This document shows, piece after piece, positions 5,538 through 10,203 of a stretch of DNA of 10,203 nucleotides. Below the pieces are notes generated by a model. That model was not told the origin of the DNA. It did no database searches and worked only from the letters and a program-made list of their open reading frames with translations. Source of the DNA: CAYOLL01 sp964404765 [NCBI: uncultured Gemmatimonadota bacterium] (lineage in GTDB: Bacteria > 4572-55); NCBI GenBank assembly GCA_964404765.1, contig CAYOLL010000203.1, positions 1 through 10,203 on the forward strand. Reading direction: 5' to 3'. The position numbers and the translations under genes are program-made. The stretch's first letter is position 1. Every line of letters begins with the position of its first letter.

Positions 5538-6575
5538 GTGATTAAGATCGCTCTCATCGGCTGCGGCCGCATTTCGAATGTCCACTTAGAATCCATTTCG
5601 CAATTAAACTCATTGCAACTGGTGGCGCTATGCGATACAGATACCAAAAAACAGGCGCAACTCCGTGAAAAATGGGATGTGCCCGTCTATGCCGATTACC
5701 GTGATCTGCTGCGAAGTGTTGAGGTGGATGCGGTTGCAATCGCCACACCCAACGGGTCACACTACGAAATTGCCCGGGCCGCCATAGAAGCCGGCAAACA
5801 CGTGCTTTTAGAAAAGCCGATCACGATCCAAAATGCGGAAGCCGATGTCCTCATCGGACTGGCTAACCAAAAAGGCGTAAAATTTTTTGCAGTCAAACAA
5901 GTTCGCTACAATCCAACGGTTCAGCTTTTAAAGCAGGCCGTAATGGATGGGCGGTTAGGACGGATCTATAGCACGGCGCTGGTTGTGCGCTGGACACGCC
6001 CGCAATCCTACTATGACAACTCGGATTGGCGGGGCACGCTGGATAAGGATGGCGGAACGCTGTTAAATCAGGGGATTCATTATGTGGATGTGATGCAGTG
6101 GATACTTGGGGTGCCAAAATCGATTTATGCCGCTGCTAAAACGCTGTGCCATCAAATTGAGATCGAAGATCTGGCCATTGCGATTCTCAAATTTCCGAAT
6201 GATGCTGTGGGAACCCTGGAATTTACCGTCAACACCTTTCCCCACAATTTGGAATGCTCGCTGACAATTTTAGGGGAAACCGGTACTGTTAAACTCAGCG
6301 GCGCCGCTATGAACGAGCTGGAAATATGGGAAGTCAAAGACTATCCTCGTCCACCTATCCGCGAAGGTTTAATGCCCAATATTTATGCCGGTGGCCTGTA
6401 TCAGGGATCGTGTCCAAATCATATTTTTGTCTATGAGGATATGATTAAAGCGCTCAATAAATCACAGCATAATTATATTGACGGTCGTGAAGCCCGCAAA
6501 TCGCTGTATATTGTCAATGCCATTTATGAATCCGCTAAAAAAGGGATAGAAATTACACTTCCCAATTTAGATTAG
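5538..6575 (+). CDS. Gfo/Idh/MocA family dehydrogenase, WbpB/WlbA-like
   Basis: This NAD(P)-dependent sugar oxidoreductase probably oxidises C3 of UDP-GlcNAcA to a 3-keto sugar, the step before amination in the pathway to UDP-GlcNAc3NAcA. The 345-residue protein has an N-terminal Rossmann fold with ALIGCGRISNVH (5-16), ATPNGSH (69-75) and LLEKPI with Lys93, the catalytic lysine of the family. The second domain carries KQVRYNP (120-126), RWTRPQSYYDNSDWRGT (151-167) and DGGTLLNQGIHYVD (171-184) with His181. The YYD...WRGT and NQGIHYVD stretches are what I associate with WbpB/WlbA rather than other family members. The GTG at 5538 is preferred; an ATG at 5526 would add four residues. The gene follows the glycosyltransferase by 15 bases and is the last of the operon. 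A related sugar dehydrogenase with another substrate cannot be excluded. Confidence 0.88.
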   Translation: MIKIALIGCGRISNVHLESISQLNSLQLVALCDTDTKKQAQLREKWDVPVYADYRDLLRSVEVDAVAIATPNGSHYEIARAAIEAGKHVLLEKPITIQNAEADVLIGLANQKGVKFFAVKQVRYNPTVQLLKQAVMDGRLGRIYSTALVVRWTRPQSYYDNSDWRGTLDKDGGTLLNQGIHYVDVMQWILGVPKSIYAAAKTLCHQIEIEDLAIAILKFPNDAVGTLEFTVNTFPHNLECSLTILGETGTVKLSGAAMNELEIWEVKDYPRPPIREGLMPNIYAGGLYQGSCPNHIFVYEDMIKALNKSQHNYIDGREARKSLYIVNAIYESAKKGIEITLPNLD

Positions 6576-6601
6576 ACACTTTAGCGCGTTATAGTTTTGG
6601 C

Positions 6602-6635
6602 AGTTTGGCGCACTTTTTATTTTTGCCAAACTTTT
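6602..6635 (+). terminator. Probable weak terminator of the polysaccharide operon
   Basis: AGTTTGGC at 6602-6609 pairs perfectly with GCCAAACT at 6625-6632, across a T-rich 15-base loop, and four T residues end the structure. It lies 26 bases after the dehydrogenase stop codon. The T-run is short and the loop long, so it may be inefficient. On the - strand no T-run follows, so it serves the + strand operon better than the converging acylase gene. Confidence 0.5.
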
Positions 6636-6636
6636 G

Positions 6637-6662
6637 ACTTTAGGCACTTTAGTTCACTTTAG
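6637..6662 (+). repeat. Degenerate tandem repeat of ACTTTAG
   Basis: ACTTTAG occurs at 6637, 6646 and 6656, spaced nine or ten bases apart, and once more at 6578 just after the dehydrogenase stop. The similar CTTTAGCGC flanks the set on both sides (6579 and 6672). The spacer between the two converging genes is therefore built of short related units of unknown role. Confidence 0.45.
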
Positions 6663-6679
6663 GCACTTGTGCTTTAGCG

Positions 6680-9118
6680 CTATGGTTTAGTAAGGATTAA
6701 GACTTGGCTCGCCTCTTCCCGGACTTGCTCAGGTGTGAAATAAACGGGGGCAAGCGCGCCATCCAACCAATAGGCAACCTGATCGGCGTAATGCGGCGTA
6801 AACCAATGCCCGCTTTGTCCGCCGGCTAAAACGGCCATATTTTCCGATAAAGCGCTCAGGTTAATAATTTGTCGAAAGACCGGCCCGGCATTCGCTTCAA
6901 AGGGTCTTTTTAACAATGGATATTGTGTTTTCCAAATCGTTTTACCATCGCCGCCAACAGGAAATGGCCCTCGATTTAGCATGAAGCTAAAAGGCGCCGC
7001 CTCACCCAGTAAATGTTTAAACATTAACGTATGATGGGCGCTCCATGTGCGTTTAGACGGATTCAACTGTTGCCATTCCAGAGCGGCCCGTTCAAACGCT
7101 TGCTTTAAAATATCCGCCTTGGTTTCGATCTGCTGCGTTTTGATATTGTCAAACCAGGGCGACGCTTCTTTTTGCAATAAATTATCCATTGCCGCGTTGA
7201 TAAGCAGCCAGCCCCAAACTTCTGCAAATTCGGCAAAATCCGCCGGTGCAAGCTCGTCGGCAAAAATATCTTCCAGTAAGTTGTTGTAGGTCAGCTCAAA
7301 CAGCAAAGCCGCTTCACTATCCGCCCGCAACTCAAAATCCCACTGCCCAAGCAACCGCAGTTCCCGATAAAATGCGTACTGATCCGGCCCGTAACAGGCC
7401 AAAATTTGTGGCACAATTCGCTCTGCGCTCATCGAGTACACGTCTGTCTGCATTCCGGCTAAATCTTCCGGAGCAAAAAGGCTGTCTGCTTGCAGCAAAT
7501 GATTGATTCGCCGCGAACGATCTGCCGACTCCCATAAATACGTCAAATAATGCGGGAAATTTCGCTGTGGCAGATTGTTGGCGCTGACAATAAAACCTTG
7601 CGGTGGATTCAATACGGATGGATTTTTTGCAAACGGGATAAAACCTTGCCAGTCCTCGCCACCACTCCAACCGATATGTGGCAAACAGCCGGTCGCTGAT
7701 GGCCGTTGCGGAATTTTTCCGGCCAGTTGATAGCCGATGTTGCCGGCTGTATCCGCATACGTCAGATTCAGCGCCGGGGCCGTCAGACGGGCGGTCGCCG
7801 CACGAAAATCGTCCCAGTTTTTAGCCCGATTGCAAGCCAGCATAGCTCCAATCTCGTCGCCCTGGGCATAGCCGGTCCAGCAAAAGGCCAGGCATGTTTG
7901 CGCGTTTTCCTGCCGTAAAACATCGCTGATAATTGGGCCGTGCCGGGTCGCCAGAACCTCCAGAATAATCGGCTTCTGACCGCGTACTCGGATTGTTTCG
8001 GCGCGAGCCTCCAAAGGCAGCCATTCGGCGCCCGCCAAATATTGACTCAAATTGGCCGGGTTCAGCTTTTCGATAAACAAATCGGCATCATCCAGCATGG
8101 CATTGGTTGCGCCCCAGGCAATCGCGGCGTTATGGCCAATTTGGATGCCGGGGGCGCCGGGAATTGACATGCCGTAGACGTTGTTATCCGGCAATAATAT
8201 ATGAACTTCATAAAATATTGACGGCAGCAACAGTGATAAATGCGGATCATTAGCCAAAATCGGCTTACCGGTAATGGATTTTTTTCCGGAGACTACCCAA
8301 CTGTTGGATACGCCCTTGCCAAAAATCAACGCAGATTGCTTCAAACCGGCTAATAATTGCGGATCGACGATTGGATATGTATCCCGGTGCTGTGCAGACG
8401 ACTTTTGACCAACAGCACTATGCGTCCCGCCTAAGCTGTCATCTGGGATAATGGTTGGACCATTCTCCGGATAATCCGGCTGCAACTCCAAAAAACGCAA
8501 AGAGTCAAGTTGGGTTTGCATTTGACTTAGGAAAAAATCCGCCGGCCACCAACTTAGACCAAAGGCCAGTAATTTGGGGATCAGCAGCGCATCGGCAACC
8601 GTCCACGGCTGCGGACGAACCCCCAATAAGTAGAACTCCATCGGTAAAACATGCCCGCCCATGTAACTATTTACACCGTCACAATAGGCTTGAATGAGGA
8701 CAAGATCATCAGGCTTTAATTGTTTTACTTCTTTTTCGACTTGTTGTTTAATTCCCAAAGTTCGGTAAAGCCGGTCTAACGGCATCGTTTTTTCGCCGGC
8801 AAACTCGGATAATCTACCGTGCATAACCCGGCGAAAAAACTCCATCTGCCACAGCCGATCCTGTGCATGCACATAGCCCATTGCCCGCATTGCATCCGCT
8901 TCCGACTGTGCTTGAATGTGCGGCACACCGCGATCATCCCGCGAAATTACCGCCTCATTTTTTAATCCGGGTATGGTTTGGCTGCCGTCATAATTTGGTA
9001 AAGTGGCATACCAAAGTCCAGTTGCGCCTAAAATAAAAAACAGAACAGATAGGCTCGTTAAGATAATAATAATTTTACGGTTACGCCATTTTTGGCTATT
9101 ATTTAGGATAGAAGTCAT
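6680..9118 (-). CDS. Penicillin acylase family Ntn-hydrolase, membrane-anchored
   Basis: The family hydrolyses amide bonds such as those of penicillins, N-acyl-homoserine lactones or other acylated amines. The 812-residue precursor begins with a basic stretch and a hydrophobic segment (about residues 15-36) that is a signal anchor or uncleaved signal peptide, so the enzyme should face the periplasm. The alpha-chain part shows SRDDRGVPHIQAQSEADAMRAMGYVHAQDRLWQMEFFRR (59-97). A spacer ends at GKGV, and SNSWVVSG starts at Ser271, the expected N-terminal nucleophile exposed by self-cleavage. The beta chain continues with ITGKPILANDPHL (282-294), IQIGHNAAIAWGATN (325-339), VSANN (511-515, the likely oxyanion asparagine) and GGDGKTIW (722-729). 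Length and order fit an intact family member. It stands alone between the convergent sugar operon and a divergent gene. The ATG has only a weak ribosome site. The real substrate cannot be read from sequence. Confidence 0.93.
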   Translation of the reverse strand: MTSILNNSQKWRNRKIIIILTSLSVLFFILGATGLWYATLPNYDGSQTIPGLKNEAVISRDDRGVPHIQAQSEADAMRAMGYVHAQDRLWQMEFFRRVMHGRLSEFAGEKTMPLDRLYRTLGIKQQVEKEVKQLKPDDLVLIQAYCDGVNSYMGGHVLPMEFYLLGVRPQPWTVADALLIPKLLAFGLSWWPADFFLSQMQTQLDSLRFLELQPDYPENGPTIIPDDSLGGTHSAVGQKSSAQHRDTYPIVDPQLLAGLKQSALIFGKGVSNSWVVSGKKSITGKPILANDPHLSLLLPSIFYEVHILLPDNNVYGMSIPGAPGIQIGHNAAIAWGATNAMLDDADLFIEKLNPANLSQYLAGAEWLPLEARAETIRVRGQKPIILEVLATRHGPIISDVLRQENAQTCLAFCWTGYAQGDEIGAMLACNRAKNWDDFRAATARLTAPALNLTYADTAGNIGYQLAGKIPQRPSATGCLPHIGWSGGEDWQGFIPFAKNPSVLNPPQGFIVSANNLPQRNFPHYLTYLWESADRSRRINHLLQADSLFAPEDLAGMQTDVYSMSAERIVPQILACYGPDQYAFYRELRLLGQWDFELRADSEAALLFELTYNNLLEDIFADELAPADFAEFAEVWGWLLINAAMDNLLQKEASPWFDNIKTQQIETKADILKQAFERAALEWQQLNPSKRTWSAHHTLMFKHLLGEAAPFSFMLNRGPFPVGGDGKTIWKTQYPLLKRPFEANAGPVFRQIINLSALSENMAVLAGGQSGHWFTPHYADQVAYWLDGALAPVYFTPEQVREEASQVLILTKP

Positions 9119-9132
9119 ACTTGTTTTGACTT

Positions 9133-9161
9133 ATAAAGGAATAAAAAGTCCTTTATTTTTT
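9133..9161. other. AT-rich hairpin in the acylase leader
   Basis: ATAAAGGA at 9133-9140 pairs with TCCTTTAT at 9149-9156 across an eight-base loop, and six T residues follow on the + strand. On the + strand this looks like a small intrinsic terminator, but no + strand gene ends here. On the - strand it lies in the untranslated leader of the acylase gene, 15 bases before its ATG, where it could affect translation. The stem is weak, so it may be chance. Confidence 0.25.
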
Positions 9162-9180
9162 CAGGAAAAAATGAATAATC

Positions 9181-9209
9181 TTGACCAGCATCGAATAATA
9201 TGGTAAACT
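9181..9209 (+). promoter_or_regulatory. Sigma70-like promoter for the AAA-ATPase-like gene
   Basis: TTGACC at 9181-9186 and TAAACT at 9204-9209 are exactly 17 bases apart. It points at the gene starting at 9312 and would give a leader of roughly 95 bases. It overlaps the - strand promoter at 9195-9223. Confidence 0.45.
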
Positions 9210-9223
9210 CAAGGGCTTGGCAA
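9195..9223 (-). promoter_or_regulatory. Sigma70-like promoter for the acylase gene
   Basis: Read on the - strand, TTGCCA (9223-9218) and TATTAT (9200-9195) are 17 bases apart. It points at the acylase gene whose ATG is at 9118, with a leader of about 70 bases that is AT-rich and contains the hairpin at 9133-9161. Confidence 0.45.
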
Positions 9224-9290
9224 GGCGGATCTCGATTTAGTTGAAACGACCGGAGCAGAAAATGCCGGCCCTGACCCGGATGAATTTTAA
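9207..9290 (+). other. Possible remnant of a gene's 3' end
   Basis: The frame from 9207 to the stop at 9288-9290 reads TQGLGKADLDLVETTGAENA and then GPDPDEF, an acidic tail with good codon use but no start codon and a stop just before it. It may be the end of a lost or displaced gene, or simply leader sequence of the next gene that looks coding by chance. Confidence 0.2.
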
Positions 9291-9300
9291 GTTATAGCTT

Positions 9301-9304
9301 GAGG
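9301..9304 (+). promoter_or_regulatory. Ribosome binding site of the AAA-ATPase-like gene
   Basis: GAGG lies seven bases before the ATG at 9312, a good spacing. A stop codon in the same frame at 9300-9302 rules out any earlier start. A second ATG follows directly at 9315. Confidence 0.65.
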
Positions 9305-9311
9305 TATTTTA

Positions 9312-10203
9312 ATGATGGTGCGATTTCCCTACGGTGTCTCCAATTTTGAACGTCTCGTCCGCGACAATTACGTATTTGTTGACAAGACAATTTATATTGA
9401 AAAGTTGGAAAATTTAGGCGAGCCATATATTTTTTTCCTGCGCCCGCGCCGGTTCGGCAAAAGCCTTTTTATTTCCATGTTGTCCTATTATTACGATGTG
9501 TTGGCGAAGGATCGTTTTCAAGATTTGTTTGGCAAATTTTATATTGGTCAACATCCGACGGCCAATGCCAATAATTACATGTTGCTTAAATTCGAGTTCA
9601 GCCGAATCAATACCGACACGCAGGAAACGACGTTTGTCGGATTTCGGACCAATGTGCTAAGCGGGTTGCGCATTTTTTGCAGCCAATACGACTATGATTT
9701 TGCCGCGCTGGAATCCATACATGAGCCGGCTGATCTGCTCAAAAGCTTCTTTGATCAAGTTCGACTTCGCAACGCTCGAAAAATTTACCTTTTGATTGAC
9801 GAATACGATCATTTTGCCAACGAGATTTTGTCATTTAATCCAACCAATTTTATTGACATCATTTCCAAGACGGGGTTTGTGCGGAAGTTTTACGAATCCA
9901 TCAAGACGGCCACGTTTGAAGGCACGGTGGATCGCCTTTTTGTAACCGGGGTGACGCCGATTACGCTGGACAGCATGACCAGCGGTTTTAATATCGCCAA
10001 GACGCTGTCGTTGTCGGCGCATTTCAATGAGATGATGGGTTTTACGGAGGCGGAAACGCACAATTTGTTTGATCTTTCGTGCGGCCAATTGGACAGCGCC
10101 GCCCGCCAAACGGTGCTAAATGATTTGCGACAGTACTACAATGGCTATTTATTCAATGATGAAGCCGCGAATCGGATTTATAACCCGGATATGGTGTTGT
10201 ATT
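9312..10203 (+). CDS. AAA-ATPase-like / PD-(D/E)XK family protein, 3' end outside window
   Basis: The first 297 codons are open to the window edge, so the C-terminus is unseen. The start fits a family of AAA-ATPase-like proteins that usually end in a PD-(D/E)XK nuclease-type domain and often occur in many copies per genome. Typical features are PYGVSNFERL (6-15), YVFVDKTIYIEKL (20-32), the variant P-loop FLRPRRFGKSLFISML (42-57), the Walker B stretch KIYLLIDEYDHFAN (157-170), LFVTGVTPITLDSMTSGFNI in the sensor region, FTEAE, and YYNGYLF near the window end. The biological role of the family is not established; links to mobile elements or defence have been suggested because of the nuclease fold. 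It has its own promoter and ribosome site and is transcribed away from the acylase gene. No frameshift was seen in the part present. Confidence 0.88.
   Translation, partial: MMVRFPYGVSNFERLVRDNYVFVDKTIYIEKLENLGEPYIFFLRPRRFGKSLFISMLSYYYDVLAKDRFQDLFGKFYIGQHPTANANNYMLLKFEFSRINTDTQETTFVGFRTNVLSGLRIFCSQYDYDFAALESIHEPADLLKSFFDQVRLRNARKIYLLIDEYDHFANEILSFNPTNFIDIISKTGFVRKFYESIKTATFEGTVDRLFVTGVTPITLDSMTSGFNIAKTLSLSAHFNEMMGFTEAETHNLFDLSCGQLDSAARQTVLNDLRQYYNGYLFNDEAANRIYNPDMVLY

Noticed and set aside
7047-8697. Several + strand open frames opposite the acylase gene
   Set aside because: They lie wholly within the well-supported acylase reading frame on the other strand and show no domain or start signals.
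9003-9206. Short + strand frame spanning the acylase start and leader
   Set aside because: It begins inside the acylase coding region on the opposite strand, and its end is AT-rich leader and promoter sequence.
9831-10109. A 92-residue - strand open frame at the right edge
   Set aside because: It is antisense to the AAA-ATPase-like gene, whose motifs continue through this interval, and it has no recognisable protein features.

Overview
The window reads as a stretch of chromosome from an uncultured, probably Gram-negative environmental bacterium of middling GC. Evidence for Gram-negative is indirect: a putative lipoprotein, a membrane-anchored penicillin-acylase-type hydrolase facing the periplasm, and sugar-nucleotide genes of the kind that build O-antigen or capsule. 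The dense, nested palindromic repeats between genes resemble those of poorly characterised phyla known mainly from metagenomes (for example KSB1 or Calditrichota), but the sequence alone does not settle the taxonomy.

Layout: (1) 102-2878, a + strand run of purB (adenylosuccinate lyase), a divergent coaE (dephospho-CoA kinase) and an unknown secreted protein or lipoprotein, with short gaps that suggest an operon. (2) 2879-3310, a 432-base non-coding island made almost wholly of repeats. A hairpin element (A, 2887-2966) abuts an inverted-repeat element with 9-bp tandem units in its arms (B, 2966-3307). B is itself interrupted by a third palindromic element (C, 3128-3251) flanked by a 15-bp direct repeat. 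A second, single-arm copy of the A repeat lies just before purB (54-83). (3) 3311-6575, a + strand surface-polysaccharide operon: non-hydrolysing UDP-sugar 2-epimerase (WecB/WbpI type), a GT-B glycosyltransferase, and a Gfo/Idh/MocA dehydrogenase of WbpB/WlbA type. Together these suggest part of a route to a 2,3-diamino uronic acid such as ManNAc3NAcA and its transfer to a glycan. (4) 6576-6679, a convergent gap with a weak terminator hairpin and a degenerate tandem repeat. (5) 6680-9118, a - strand, membrane-anchored penicillin amidase family Ntn-hydrolase with an intact nucleophile serine. (6) 9119-9311, a divergent intergenic region in which two good sigma70-like promoters overlap face to face. 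(7) 9312 to the window edge, the start of a AAA-ATPase-like/PD-(D/E)XK family protein cut off by the end of the window.

The protein-coding content is mostly recognisable families. The least explained material is the nested repeat island before the epimerase gene, whose outer end carries the translation start region of that gene, and the unknown protein at 2135-2878. No tRNA, rRNA, CRISPR array, transposase gene or replication origin was seen. Bases 1-53 hold nothing recognisable.
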